The notes below the pieces were generated by a model. The model was not told the DNA's origin. It ran no database searches and was given only the letters and a program-made list of their open reading frames with translations. From the NCBI RefSeq assembly GCF_003325355.1, contig NZ_CP030850.1:2976001-3040000 (forward strand): a stretch of 64,000 nt of DNA, in the 5' to 3' direction. Origin of the DNA: Runella rosea. Its GTDB lineage: Bacteria > Bacteroidota > Bacteroidia > Cytophagales > Spirosomataceae. The position numbers were made by a program, and so were the translations under genes. Below are positions 18,676-28,240 of the stretch, piece after piece; position 1 is the stretch's first letter; each line of letters opens with the position of its first letter.

Positions 18676-20448
18676 ATGAAAACATATACGATAGGATTTT
18701 TATTGGCACTGTTTTGCCTCGTTGGTTGCAACGAATTGGATCAGGTACCTGAGTCAACAGCCACCAAAGATGCCGTTTTTGGCAGTGAGAAAGGACTAGA
18801 ATTATACACAGCTTCCTTTTATGATAACTTGCCCAGTGCCAGCGAAATTCACAAAGGAGACGCCATGGCCGATTACAGCGTGCGCACCCAAGTTCCCGAT
18901 TTTCTGCGCGAAGGAGCCTATGGCCCACGCCAAAGTACAGGTTGGTCGTGGACGGCATTGCGCAACATCAACTACTTCATTGCCAACAACACTAACCCTT
19001 CCATCCCAGCCGACGTGCGTAAACATTACAACGGAATTGCGCGCTTTTTCAGAGCGTGGTTCTACTACGACAAAGTGGTACGTTTTGGCGATGTTCCTTG
19101 GATTAATAAACCACTGGATGTCTCGGATGGAGGTTTGTTTAGTGGCCGCGCCCCCCGCACTATGGTCATGGATTCGGTATTGGCAGACTTAAACTACGCC
19201 TGCGAAAATATCCGCACCACCAACGACAACACCCGCAGCGTGATTACCAAATACGTGGTGTATGGTTTTAAATCACGCGTGTGCCTCTTTGAAGGAACTT
19301 TCAGAAAGTACCAAACTTCCTACACCCTGATGGATACCTCCGAAAAATGGCTCACCGAAGCTGCCAATGCCGCCGATAAAGTAATGAAAGAGGGCGGTTT
19401 CAGCCTCAACGAAGCAGATGGTTCCGAAAAATCCTACCGCCAATTATTTACGAGCAAAACCCCCGTTACGTCCGAAATCATGCTCGCAACAGTAGTAGAC
19501 CCCGCCCTTGGCATCTTCAACGATGCTAACTGGTGGTGGACCAGCGCGACCTACGGGGCGCGGGTGAGTTTGAGTCGTACCTTCGTAAATACCTACCTGA
19601 ATATAGACGGAACACCTTTTACCCGCCGTGCAGGGCACGAAGTCCTCCCGTTTATGGAAGAGGTAAAAGGGCGGGATAAACGCCTACAACAAACCATTCG
19701 GATGGGAAATTATACGCGCGTCAACGGCGGAAGTGTAGAGCCTGCCCCGCCCGTATTTTCGTACACGTACACCGGGTACATGCCCATCAAATGGTCATTG
19801 GATGATACCTATTTTGATGGCGGAAACCGCAACGATAACTCCATCTGCCTGATGCGTTACGCCGAAATACTGCTCAACTATGCCGAAGCAAAAGCAGAGC
19901 TAAAGAACCTAACTGATACAGATTGGGCAAAAACCGTAGGCGCACTACGCAAAAGAGCAGGTATAACGGGCGGTGTTAGCGCCAAACCAATCGCCGCTGA
20001 CGCATATCTTCAGACCCATTATTTCCCAGAAATTACGGATGCTACTCTACTCGAAGTACGGCGCGAACGAGGTATTGAGTTGGTATTTGAGGGCTTCCGG
20101 TTCCATGATATTATCCGCTGGAAACGCGGCGAATTGATGGAACAAATCTGGAACGGTTTCTACGTGCCCGCCCTTGACAAACCCTTGGATTTAAACGAAG
20201 ACGGAAAAAATGACGTAGTTTTTTATAAAGTAAGGCCTACTACTCAATTGGCGGGGGTGACGTATATCAATGTGGCAGAGACAATAAACGGCGTAGCCAA
20301 CCCCCAGCGCTTAAAAAACGACACCTACGGAGAACTCACTTGGCTGACCAATATTCCTCGAAAATGGAATGAAAAATATTATCTTTATCCCATTCCGGAA
20401 GCGGATAGACTGTTAAATCCAGCCTTGGGACAAAATCCAGGTTGGTAA
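18676..20448 (+). CDS. SusD/RagB family lipoprotein
   Basis: Surface-exposed nutrient-binding partner of the upstream SusC, 590 residues. The lipobox is LCLVGCNE with the lipidated cysteine at 18. It shows the SusD N-terminal TPR-like region (RNINYFIANN, NGIARFFRAWFYYDKVVRFGDVPW), the C-terminal region with CLMRYAEILLNYAEAKAEL and RRERGIELVFEGFRFHDIIRWKRGE, and a final NPGW. It starts 21 bases after susC and is surely cotranscribed with it. A stretch LDLNEDGKNDVV near 510 looks like a calcium-binding loop. Confidence 0.95.
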   Translation: MKTYTIGFLLALFCLVGCNELDQVPESTATKDAVFGSEKGLELYTASFYDNLPSASEIHKGDAMADYSVRTQVPDFLREGAYGPRQSTGWSWTALRNINYFIANNTNPSIPADVRKHYNGIARFFRAWFYYDKVVRFGDVPWINKPLDVSDGGLFSGRAPRTMVMDSVLADLNYACENIRTTNDNTRSVITKYVVYGFKSRVCLFEGTFRKYQTSYTLMDTSEKWLTEAANAADKVMKEGGFSLNEADGSEKSYRQLFTSKTPVTSEIMLATVVDPALGIFNDANWWWTSATYGARVSLSRTFVNTYLNIDGTPFTRRAGHEVLPFMEEVKGRDKRLQQTIRMGNYTRVNGGSVEPAPPVFSYTYTGYMPIKWSLDDTYFDGGNRNDNSICLMRYAEILLNYAEAKAELKNLTDTDWAKTVGALRKRAGITGGVSAKPIAADAYLQTHYFPEITDATLLEVRRERGIELVFEGFRFHDIIRWKRGELMEQIWNGFYVPALDKPLDLNEDGKNDVVFYKVRPTTQLAGVTYINVAETINGVANPQRLKNDTYGELTWLTNIPRKWNEKYYLYPIPEADRLLNPALGQNPGW

Positions 20449-20481
20449 TCCACTCAATTTCAAACCTCTATTCTTTCACAA

Positions 20482-21324
20482 ATGAACAAAAGTCTGTTTT
20501 TAGGGGTGCTATTCGCACTCTTGGTCCAAAACGTTTATTCACAAAAAAACACCCCGATTGTGGTGGCCACGTACAATGTGCGGTATAACACACCCAACGA
20601 CGGCGTCAATGCCTGGCCTAACCGCAAAGAAGAAGTAAAAGCACTGATTCGCTACCACGAATTTGATATTTTTGGCACGCAAGAAGGCTTGCGTGGGCAG
20701 TTGGACGACATTGCTGAATTGCAAGAATTTACGTTTTTTGGCGCTGGTCGCGATGATGGCCAAAAGGCGGGCGAACATTCGGCCATTTTCTACAAAAAAG
20801 ACCGTTTTAAAGTCTTACAATCGGGCAATTTCTGGCTAAGCCAAACCCCTGACAAACCTTCCAAAGGATGGGATGCTACCTGCTGCAATCGTATTTGTTC
20901 GTGGGTAAAATTCAAAGATGCCACAACGAAGAAGGAGTTTTACTTTTTCAGCGTGCACTTTGACCACCAAGGCGTAGAAGCCCGCCGCCAGTCGGGGAAA
21001 TTGATGGTGCAGAAAATCAAAGAAATTGCCAAAGATGCTCCTACGATTTGCGTCGGAGATTTTAATTCCACGCCCGAAACCGAGCAAATTATCGAAATGC
21101 AAACGCTGCTTAGCGATGCAAAAAAGGTTTCGGCCATGGCTCCTTATGGCCCCGAAGGCACATTTAACTCCTTCAAGTTTGACGCACCGATGAAAAATCG
21201 AATTGATTACATCTTTGCAAGTAAGCAAATATCTGTCTTGAAATACGGCGTCCTGACAGACGCAAAAGAGCAACGCTACCCTTCTGACCATCAGCCCGTT
21301 GTGGCAAAGGTCGTGATTAACTAA
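20482..21324 (+). CDS. Secreted endonuclease/exonuclease/phosphatase-fold enzyme
   Basis: 280 residues with a signal peptide (MNKSLFLGVLFALLVQNVYSQ). All catalytic landmarks of the EEP metallo-phosphodiesterase fold are present: ATYNVRYN, GTQEGLRGQ, FSVHFDHQG, CVGDFNSTPE and the terminal SDHQPVVAKV. Members act on phosphodiester or phosphate-ester substrates such as nucleic acids, inositol phosphates and sphingomyelin, and secreted Bacteroidetes members are mostly uncharacterised. It starts 33 bases after susD, as the last gene of the sigma/FecR/SusCD unit, so it may release what the SusCD pair imports. Confidence 0.9.
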   Translation: MNKSLFLGVLFALLVQNVYSQKNTPIVVATYNVRYNTPNDGVNAWPNRKEEVKALIRYHEFDIFGTQEGLRGQLDDIAELQEFTFFGAGRDDGQKAGEHSAIFYKKDRFKVLQSGNFWLSQTPDKPSKGWDATCCNRICSWVKFKDATTKKEFYFFSVHFDHQGVEARRQSGKLMVQKIKEIAKDAPTICVGDFNSTPETEQIIEMQTLLSDAKKVSAMAPYGPEGTFNSFKFDAPMKNRIDYIFASKQISVLKYGVLTDAKEQRYPSDHQPVVAKVVIN

Positions 21325-21339
21325 GAATCTTTTTTTGAT

Positions 21340-21377
21340 AAAAATGCCCCCTATAGAAACCACTAGGGGGCATTTTT
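21340..21377. terminator. Bidirectional terminator
   Basis: A perfect 14-bp stem (AAAAATGCCCCCTA / TAGGGGGCATTTTT) with a 10-base loop, with A and T tracts on both sides. It ends both the SusCD/phosphatase unit and the converging ABC transporter unit. Confidence 0.88.
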
Positions 21378-21398
21378 ATGATTTCTACTGAGGCATTA

Positions 21399-23168
21399 TT
21401 ACCCCTGTATTTTCTCCTGATGTTTCCATAAATCCTGAAAAATAGCACTGTTTTGGCGGAGGTGTTCAAACGTTCCTTGGTCGGCGATTCGACCATTTTG
21501 AAGAATATACACGTAGTCAAATTTGGTCAAAAGATGCAGGCGATGAAGCGTGGATAGAACCGCCTTACCACTAAATTCTTCAAACAAACGGTCATAAATC
21601 TGCACCTCCGTTTTGGGGTCAACACTGCTCGTTGGCTCATCCAAAAGCACAATGTCACTGCTTCGAGCGGCCAATACGCCCCGCGCTAAAGCCAAACGCT
21701 GTTTTTGTCCACCCGATAAATTCACCCCTTTTTCTTGAATGTTTGATTGCAGTCCGTTGGGTAATTGCGCAATCACTTCCGAAAAATGCGCCGTGGCGCA
21801 AACCGTCATGATGTCGGTTTCCTCAAATGGCAACCCAAGCGTAATGTTGTATTCAATCGTATTTTCAAATATTTCAGGTTCTTGCGGAAAGAGTGTTACG
21901 GTATCGTTAATTGTTTCCAGTCCCGTAAAATCTTTCCCATCGATGTTGACTTTCAGCCCGCTTTCTGCTTGATACAAACCGCGCAACAGCGCCAACAATG
22001 TACTCTTGCCGCTTCCGCTTTCACCAATAAACGCCACCCGCTGTCCGCGCTTAATGCTCAACGAAAGATCATGCAAACTGTGGGCTTTGTGCTCGGCATC
22101 GTAAAGTTCTTGGTGCGAAAAGTTCAGGTGTTGAATCTGAATCGTTTGCCAAGCCGTCGGCAGAATTTCATCTGACTCGGCACGGTGCTGTTGGGAATAA
22201 GCCTCTCCAATGGCGCGGGCTGTTTGTACGTCGGTATTGTACCGAATGATTTCGGTATACTGCCAAGCCACATCCTGAAACACACTCGTAAACTGATTGA
22301 CATACCCTAGCAACGTTACCAGCCCTCCGACCAAAAATACCGCATTGGGTACATAATTCTCATAAACGTAGCCAATGGCGACCACCACGTAGATAATTCC
22401 AATCAGCACACTAGCAACAAACCATTTCCACTCATTGATAACCACCGTACGACGAAAAGGTGGGAAAATCTCGGCTACTTTACCCATCAAACTGTTTTGC
22501 ATTCGTTTTTCGAGCCGAAGTGTAATCACCGTAACGATATTGGAAAGACTGTCAAAAAGCGTGGAAGAAACGACGTGTTCTTTCTCGTTTGTTTCGTCGA
22601 GTGCTTTGATAAACGGTTTATCAAATTTGAAAATAATCCAGACCGTCAATACGCCAATCAACACGCCAATGCCCCCATAAAAAGGAGAAAAATAGAGGAT
22701 GGCTCCAAACGAAAAAATAAACTTAGCAAAGGCATGAAAAAACATAAAGCCATTTTGAAAGAAATCTTTCAACGCTTCGTAAGCTTTTCGGATGCGGTTG
22801 ATGGTAGCACCGCTGTGGTGGTCTTGATGCCAACGCACGGGCAGATGCAGGGCCTGATGGTAGAGTTCATCCAAAAAATTGCGACTGAGGTTGAAGGCCA
22901 ATTCACGCTCCATCACGCGGGCAGGGCCGTGAAAAGCCCATTCCAACAGCATCAAAAACAAATATCCACCGGCATACATCCACACGTGGTCAATCACGCC
23001 CGTACCTTCTTTTTGAATGGCTTCAATAAACCACCCATAAAGCAGCGGATTGAGGGCATACACGATATTTGCCAAAACAAACAACCCATACACAAGCAAA
23101 TAACGCCCTTTTTGCTGGCGGGCATACCGCCAGGCAATACGAAGCAAGGAAATGTAGGGGTTTTGCAT
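21399..23168 (-). CDS. ABC transporter, fused membrane and ATPase domains
   Basis: 589 residues: an exporter-type six-helix membrane domain (about 1-310, starting YISLLRIAWRYARQQKGRYLLVYG) fused to an ATPase domain with Walker A GESGSGKSTLL, Q-loop LFPQEPEIF, signature LSGGQKQRLALARG and Walker B DIVLLDEPTSSVDP, then the H-loop STLHRLHLL. This is a half-transporter that would dimerise in the inner membrane; the cargo is unknown. I used the ATG at 23168; a TTG nine bases upstream is possible. It follows aroA by 18 bases, so the two are probably cotranscribed. Confidence 0.92.
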   Translation of the reverse strand: MQNPYISLLRIAWRYARQQKGRYLLVYGLFVLANIVYALNPLLYGWFIEAIQKEGTGVIDHVWMYAGGYLFLMLLEWAFHGPARVMERELAFNLSRNFLDELYHQALHLPVRWHQDHHSGATINRIRKAYEALKDFFQNGFMFFHAFAKFIFSFGAILYFSPFYGGIGVLIGVLTVWIIFKFDKPFIKALDETNEKEHVVSSTLFDSLSNIVTVITLRLEKRMQNSLMGKVAEIFPPFRRTVVINEWKWFVASVLIGIIYVVVAIGYVYENYVPNAVFLVGGLVTLLGYVNQFTSVFQDVAWQYTEIIRYNTDVQTARAIGEAYSQQHRAESDEILPTAWQTIQIQHLNFSHQELYDAEHKAHSLHDLSLSIKRGQRVAFIGESGSGKSTLLALLRGLYQAESGLKVNIDGKDFTGLETINDTVTLFPQEPEIFENTIEYNITLGLPFEETDIMTVCATAHFSEVIAQLPNGLQSNIQEKGVNLSGGQKQRLALARGVLAARSSDIVLLDEPTSSVDPKTEVQIYDRLFEEFSGKAVLSTLHRLHLLTKFDYVYILQNGRIADQGTFEHLRQNSAIFQDLWKHQEKIQG

Positions 23169-23186
23169 GGGTTGCAATAATCAGCC

Positions 23187-24422
23187 TTAGGCGATTGTTG
23201 TCACTTTTTTCAAATCATCCCAAAAACTCGGATACGATTTAGCCACCACGTGCGGTTCGGAGATTTCGATGGGAAAGACCATGCCCACGGGCGCAAAAGC
23301 CATGGCCATGCGGTGGTCATCGTAAGTCTCAATAATGGGTGTTGAAGAAGGAGTATCAGGCATTTCTGCTTTTCTTCTAACGATGTATTTCGTATTTTGC
23401 TCCAATTCAACCAACTCACCACCAATTTTGGGCAATTCTGCCTGAAGCGCCCCTACGCGGTCTGTTTCCTTGATTTTCAGGCTTTCAATGCCCGTCATTG
23501 TTACCTCAATTCCCGCCACTGCGGCACAGGCCGCAACGGTTTGGGCCAAATCTGGACAATCGGTAAAATCCCACGCAAAAGCTTTTTCAGCAGGAATCTT
23601 AGTCAGTAAAACACCGTGCTTGGTAAAAACACTTTTTACGCCCATGTGCTCCATAATTTTCACAATGGCGCTGTCGCCCTGCAAGGAGTTTTCTTTAAGA
23701 CCTAATAATTCTATCTCCGCATCTTTGGCCAATGCCACCAAACTATACCAATAACTCGCCCCCGACCAGTCGGATTCAATGGCATAGTGCGTAGGGGTGT
23801 AGTGTTGGGCAGGTACACGGATGGTTTTGGCTGCCCAGTTGGCTTCGTGGGTCACGCCAAAGGCCCGCATTTGTTGGAGTGTCATTTCAATATAAGGCCG
23901 CGAACCAATTTCTCCCGTCAATTCAAGCGTAATGCCGTCGGGTAACATGGGTCCAATCATCAACAAAGCTGAAATGTACTGACTGCTTACATCCCCCCGA
24001 ATCGTCAGGTGATTTTGGCCCGAATATTGAAAACCGTTAAGCTCGGTAGGTGGATATCCTTCGTTTTGTTTGTAGGTAATATTTGCCCCCAAAATGCGCA
24101 ATGCATCCACTAATATTCCAATCGGGCGCTCACACATACGTGGCGTTCCCGTCATGGTTTTGTGTTGATTCGTAACGGCAAAATACGCCGTCAAAAAACG
24201 CATAGTCGTACCCGCATCCAGCACGTCGGCCACTACATCCGACGATTGTAAAAGGCGCATCATGGTTTGGGTATCACGAGCGGAAGAAATATTCTCCAAT
24301 TGGCCTTTAAACTGCGTCAGCGCATTAATGATTAATGCCCGGTTGCTTTCACTTTTAGAAGAAGCCAGTCGGATTTCGGTACGAATGGGTTGAGTAGGTG
24401 GGTTAACAATAACAGAGTTCAT
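23187..24422 (-). CDS. aroA: 3-phosphoshikimate 1-carboxyvinyltransferase (EPSP synthase)
   Basis: Sixth step of the shikimate pathway, joining shikimate-3-phosphate and phosphoenolpyruvate. The 411 residues are near the short end of the family. Motifs: LASSKSESNRALIINAL (substrate-binding serine and arginine), DAGTTMRFLTAYFA, RPIGILVDAL, the central DWSGASYWY, and the C-terminal KIKETDRV and YDDHRMAMAFA. The N-terminal PEP-loop sequence GTPRMCERPIG corresponds to GxxxLxxRPIG. The frame extends to 24497, but the ATG at 24422 gives MNSVIVNPPTQPI, the expected beginning. Confidence 0.94.
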   Translation of the reverse strand: MNSVIVNPPTQPIRTEIRLASSKSESNRALIINALTQFKGQLENISSARDTQTMMRLLQSSDVVADVLDAGTTMRFLTAYFAVTNQHKTMTGTPRMCERPIGILVDALRILGANITYKQNEGYPPTELNGFQYSGQNHLTIRGDVSSQYISALLMIGPMLPDGITLELTGEIGSRPYIEMTLQQMRAFGVTHEANWAAKTIRVPAQHYTPTHYAIESDWSGASYWYSLVALAKDAEIELLGLKENSLQGDSAIVKIMEHMGVKSVFTKHGVLLTKIPAEKAFAWDFTDCPDLAQTVAACAAVAGIEVTMTGIESLKIKETDRVGALQAELPKIGGELVELEQNTKYIVRRKAEMPDTPSSTPIIETYDDHRMAMAFAPVGMVFPIEISEPHVVAKSYPSFWDDLKKVTTIA

Positions 24423-24593
24423 GAAAGTAAGAAACGTTGGACGAAAGACATTGGACCGAAATAAGTAGCATACTTTATTGTCAAAAACCCAAGGCATTTC
24501 GTCGATTAATATAATAATTTTACAAAGTTAAGGCCATTTTTTTGCTTTTCAACATAAAAAAATACAATTTGCAGCTTGATTTATTCATAGCTT

Positions 24594-25529
24594 ATGAATG
24601 ATATTTCGGTTATTATTCTGACGCATAACGAAGAAAAACACATTGAAAGATGTATTCAAAGTTTGCTGCACTTTACGGATAAAATCTTCATCGTAGATTC
24701 TGGCTCAACGGATCGTACCGTAGCCATCGCCGAATCGTTAGGGGCAAATGTAATGTATAACCCTTGGGTTACGTATGCGGTTCAATTCAATTTTGGTATC
24801 AACCACACGCCTTTTAAGACCGATTGGCTGATGCGCATGGACGCCGACGAGTACGTTACCCCTGAGCTGGGCCAAGAGATAAAAGAATCGCTTGCCGCTT
24901 TGAACAACGACACAACAGGTATCTATGTGAAACGCCGGGTCATGTTTATGAACCAATGGATAAAACGCGGCGGTTACTATCCGATTTGGCTTTTGAGGCT
25001 TTGGCGAAAAGACAAAGGAATCTGTGAAGAACTTTGGATGGATGAGCACATTAAACTTTCAGAAGGCACCACTGTCCAATTCAAAAATGACATTGTTGAT
25101 CATAATCTCAACAACTTGACGTGGTGGACGCAGAAGCACAATAATTATGCCATTCGTGAAGTAATTGATTTATTGGATATAAAATACAATTTTACGGAAG
25201 CCAATCGCGTTATACCTAAACTTTTAGGAACGCAAGATCAACGTAAGCGTTTCCTTAAGCTGAAATACGCTTCTTTACCCCTTTTCACACGTCCTTTTGC
25301 CTATTTTTTGTATCGTTATTTTGTAAAGTTAGGTTTCCTTGACGGCAAAAAAGGCCTGATTTGGCACTTCTTACAAGGGCTTTGGTATCGCTTTTTGGTA
25401 GATGCCAAAATATATGAAGTATATCATCGAGTTGGGAAAGACAAACAAGACATCATCGAATTTTTCCGAAATGAATACGGAAAAGACTTATCAGCGGTGC
25501 AAAACCGACCTGTCGAAATACGACAATAG
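24594..25529 (+). CDS. Glycosyltransferase, GT2 family (WaaE/KdtX-like)
   Basis: 311 residues with a GT-A fold: SVIILTHNEEKHIERCIQSL, the nucleotide-binding VDSGSTDRT, and the metal-binding DAD at 83-85 in LMRMDADEYVTP. The long C-terminal part has membrane-near aromatic segments (PLFTRPFAYFLYRYFVKLGFLDGKKGLIWHFLQG), typical of the lipopolysaccharide-core beta-glucosyltransferase group. It is the first gene of an exopolysaccharide cluster running to 28208, and its last 59 bases overlap the acetyltransferase gene. Confidence 0.9.
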   Translation: MNDISVIILTHNEEKHIERCIQSLLHFTDKIFIVDSGSTDRTVAIAESLGANVMYNPWVTYAVQFNFGINHTPFKTDWLMRMDADEYVTPELGQEIKESLAALNNDTTGIYVKRRVMFMNQWIKRGGYYPIWLLRLWRKDKGICEELWMDEHIKLSEGTTVQFKNDIVDHNLNNLTWWTQKHNNYAIREVIDLLDIKYNFTEANRVIPKLLGTQDQRKRFLKLKYASLPLFTRPFAYFLYRYFVKLGFLDGKKGLIWHFLQGLWYRFLVDAKIYEVYHRVGKDKQDIIEFFRNEYGKDLSAVQNRPVEIRQ

Positions 25530-26046
25530 TTGGTACAAGCAGCCTCCTTTCGTAAAAAATGTGCTTTGGTTTATCACAAACGCCATTTTTTTGAATTCGT
25601 ATTTGCTCGTACCAGTTTCGTTAAAACGCCTCATTTTGAGAGCTTTTGGCGCAAAAATAGGCACCGGAGTCATGATTAAACCAAAAGTAAATATCAAATA
25701 TCCGTGGTTACTTAGTGTAGGCAACTACGTCTGGATAGGAGAAGAGGTTTGGATTGATAATCTAACGGCAGTATCGCTGGGCGACAATGTATGTTTATCG
25801 CAGGGCGCCATGCTTCTCACGGGAAATCATGACTATACCCGCAGTACTTTTGATTTAAGCGTTGGTAAAATCGTCATTGAAGACGGGGTTTGGATTGGTG
25901 CCAAAGCGATGGTGTGTCCCAATGTAGTTTGCCATTCACACGCTGTATTGGCCGTAAATTCGGTTGCAGTCAAAGATTTGGAAGCCTACGGTGTCTATCA
26001 GGGCAACCCAGCACAATGGATTCGAGAACGAAAAATAACTGAATAA
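25471..26046 (+). CDS. WcaF-like polysaccharide O-acetyltransferase
   Basis: 191-residue left-handed beta-helix acetyltransferase that moves acetyl from acetyl-CoA onto a sugar of the exopolysaccharide. Hexapeptide-repeat rungs run from GAKIGTGVMIKPKVNI to the end (WIGEEVWIDN, VSLGDNVCLSQGAMLLTGNHD, VIEDGVWIGAKAMVCPNV). The catalytic histidine of this family is in LLTGNHDYT. The ATG at 25471 gives MNTEKTYQRCKTDLSKYDNSWY, the usual WcaF beginning, and lies 59 bases inside the upstream glycosyltransferase gene in another frame, so translation is probably coupled. Confidence 0.9.
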   Translation: MNTEKTYQRCKTDLSKYDNSWYKQPPFVKNVLWFITNAIFLNSYLLVPVSLKRLILRAFGAKIGTGVMIKPKVNIKYPWLLSVGNYVWIGEEVWIDNLTAVSLGDNVCLSQGAMLLTGNHDYTRSTFDLSVGKIVIEDGVWIGAKAMVCPNVVCHSHAVLAVNSVAVKDLEAYGVYQGNPAQWIRERKITE

Positions 26047-26127
26047 TTACAGCATACACAACGAATATAGCTTCTCCATCCAAAGTGATGAATTAAAAGG
26101 AAGGAGAACGGTTAACATTTTGAAACT

Positions 26128-26892
26128 TTGAAAGTAAGCATTATAACGGTCGTCTTTAACGGAGAAAAAACCATACGAAGTTGTATTGATTCGGTGCTCA
26201 AACAATCTTATAGTGACATCGAATACATCATAATCGACGGAAAATCAACCGATACGACACCTGAAATTGTTAAAAGTTACGGCACGAAAATTGCTGTATT
26301 CTTATCCGAAAAAGATGCTGGAATTTATGATGCCATGAATAAAGGCATCGCTCTAGCAACCGGCGAGGTAATCGGTATCTTAAATGCCGACGACTTTTAT
26401 CATGACTCTTTTGTCATTGAGCATATTGTTGACAGGCTGAAAGAAACAAACGCAGAGGCAATCTACGGCGATTTGATTTATGTAGATGCCCATGACACAG
26501 GCCGAGTAACGCGCTACTGGAAATCTGGCAACTACCAAAAGAGTAATTTTTTGTTCGGATGGATGCCGCCTCATCCAACGTTTTTCCTTCGAAGTTCGTC
26601 CTATAAGAAATTCGGGACGTATCGTTTGGACCTTGGAAGCGCGGCTGATTACGAGCTCATGCTGAGGATGATGTACAAACACGGAATAAGTGTGACCTAC
26701 CAACCTCAAATCACAACCGTGATGCGAACAGGTGGCGTCAGTAACAAGTCGCTTGATAATCGTTTAAAAGCAAATACAAGCGACCGGATGGCATGGACCC
26801 TCAACGGAATTAAGCCTTATTGGTTTACGCTGTGGTTAAAACCCCTCCGAAAAGTTTTACAGTTTGTTTACAAGCCAAAATATACCGAATAA
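26128..26892 (+). CDS. Glycosyltransferase, GT2 family (WcaA-like)
   Basis: 254 residues with a GT-A fold: KVSIITVVFNGEKTIRSCIDSVLKQSY, IDGKSTDTT, and the DD metal site (88-89) in GILNADDF. The middle (GWMPPHPTFFLRSS, DLGSAADYELMLRMM) matches polymer-forming transferases of colanic-acid type clusters. The start must be the TTG at 26128: an in-frame TAA lies five codons upstream and no ATG or GTG lies between. It sits between the WcaF-like and the WecA-like genes in the same orientation. Confidence 0.88.
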   Translation: MKVSIITVVFNGEKTIRSCIDSVLKQSYSDIEYIIIDGKSTDTTPEIVKSYGTKIAVFLSEKDAGIYDAMNKGIALATGEVIGILNADDFYHDSFVIEHIVDRLKETNAEAIYGDLIYVDAHDTGRVTRYWKSGNYQKSNFLFGWMPPHPTFFLRSSSYKKFGTYRLDLGSAADYELMLRMMYKHGISVTYQPQITTVMRTGGVSNKSLDNRLKANTSDRMAWTLNGIKPYWFTLWLKPLRKVLQFVYKPKYTE

Positions 26893-26993
26893 TAAATTGC
26901 TCCCTATTTTCGTCGTTGATTTTTGTTCGGTAATCTTATTTTTATAATTTTTGCTTTCAAGTTATGAAGGCGAAGTAAGCTGAAATTGAATTT

Positions 26994-28208
26994 ATGAATG
27001 CAGATATACTTATAGATGTACTCCGAACACAGTACCAAAATATACTTCAACACGAAGTGTACCAATGTCTTATATCTTTTTTGATTGCCTGTGCCGTATC
27101 CGTTACATCTATCCCTGTTATCATTAATATCAGCGGTTTATTGGAGCTTAAAAAGAAGCCCAATTTCCGGAGCGCTCACCAGCAAGAAACCCCCGAATTT
27201 GGCGGGATAGCCATCTACGCCTCCCTGCTGATTGCCCACTTTCTTTGGCCACATACCAATGAAAACACCGATTCTTACCTGACAAGTTTGGCCGTTGTAG
27301 GGCTCACGATTCTGTTCTTTCTGGGTCTAAAAGACGACATTTTGGTGCTCGACCCCAACAAAAAACTATTGCTTCAGGTATTAGCCGTTTCAACGCTTAT
27401 TCTTTTGGGCGGACTGAAAGTAGATAATTTCTTTGGAATTTTCGGCATTCATCAGATTCCTGACTTAATCAGCATTCCTTTCACAATATTTATATTCATT
27501 GCCCTCATCAACGCCATTAATCTCATTGACGGGGTCGATGGCTTGGCTGGCGGGATTGCTTTTATTGCGGGCTTGAGTTTCGGGACGTGGTTTTTGCTTA
27601 ACCACCATTTTTCAATGGCCTGTATGGCGTTTTCGATGTCGGGGGCTTTGCTGGGCTTTCTCCGGTTCAATTTTTCCAAAACCAGCAAGATTTTTATGGG
27701 TGATACTGGCTCACTTATTATCGGTTTTTTGTTGGCTTTTTTTGCCGTAAAATTCATCCGGCTCAACGTCACCTATATCCACGACAGCAGCGCATTTTTC
27801 AACGCTCCTATTTTGGCGGTTGTGCTTCTGATTGTTCCGATATTTGATACACTGCGGGTATTTCTGGTACGTATACTTAACCGACGTTCCCCGTTTAAGG
27901 CCGACCGCAATCACATGCACCACGTTTTATTGGACAATGGGCTGAACCATTTTCAAACTTCCATCACGCTTTGGAGCATGACCATTGTCAACGTGATTGG
28001 TTATTTTTTGACTTTTAAGTATATTACCAATACCCAAGCTTTCTTTGTACTAGTAGGTCTTTTCTTTTTATACCTGCTTATCGGGTATGTATTGAAAATG
28101 CGAGCGGTAAAAATGAAGAGGCAGGTATCGTGGGCCGATGTATGGAAACCACAGGATTTACGCAGTCAGCGTTACTCATGGGCAAAGCGATTCATTAAAG
28201 GATTATAA
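26994..28208 (+). CDS. WecA/MraY-type undecaprenyl-phosphate sugar-1-phosphate transferase
   Basis: Inner-membrane enzyme of 404 residues with about ten membrane helices. It transfers a sugar-1-phosphate, commonly GlcNAc-1-phosphate, to undecaprenyl phosphate and so starts polysaccharide repeat synthesis. Motifs: TPEFGGIAIY, the magnesium pair in GLKDD (114-115), NAINLIDGVDGLAGG (173-187), KIFMGDTGSL, and the histidine loop FKADRNHMHHVLL. It closes the exopolysaccharide cluster. The sugar cannot be told from the sequence. Confidence 0.93.
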   Translation: MNADILIDVLRTQYQNILQHEVYQCLISFLIACAVSVTSIPVIINISGLLELKKKPNFRSAHQQETPEFGGIAIYASLLIAHFLWPHTNENTDSYLTSLAVVGLTILFFLGLKDDILVLDPNKKLLLQVLAVSTLILLGGLKVDNFFGIFGIHQIPDLISIPFTIFIFIALINAINLIDGVDGLAGGIAFIAGLSFGTWFLLNHHFSMACMAFSMSGALLGFLRFNFSKTSKIFMGDTGSLIIGFLLAFFAVKFIRLNVTYIHDSSAFFNAPILAVVLLIVPIFDTLRVFLVRILNRRSPFKADRNHMHHVLLDNGLNHFQTSITLWSMTIVNVIGYFLTFKYITNTQAFFVLVGLFFLYLLIGYVLKMRAVKMKRQVSWADVWKPQDLRSQRYSWAKRFIKGL

Positions 28209-28240
28209 AAAAAAGAGAGGCCGTAAGCCTCTCTTTTTTT
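28208..28240. terminator. Bidirectional terminator
   Basis: GAGAGGC (28215-28221) pairs with GCCTCTC (28227-28233) around CGTAA; flanking A7 and T8 runs extend the stem and serve both strands. It starts inside the stop codon of the WecA-like gene and ends at the stop of the DUF502 gene. Confidence 0.9.
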
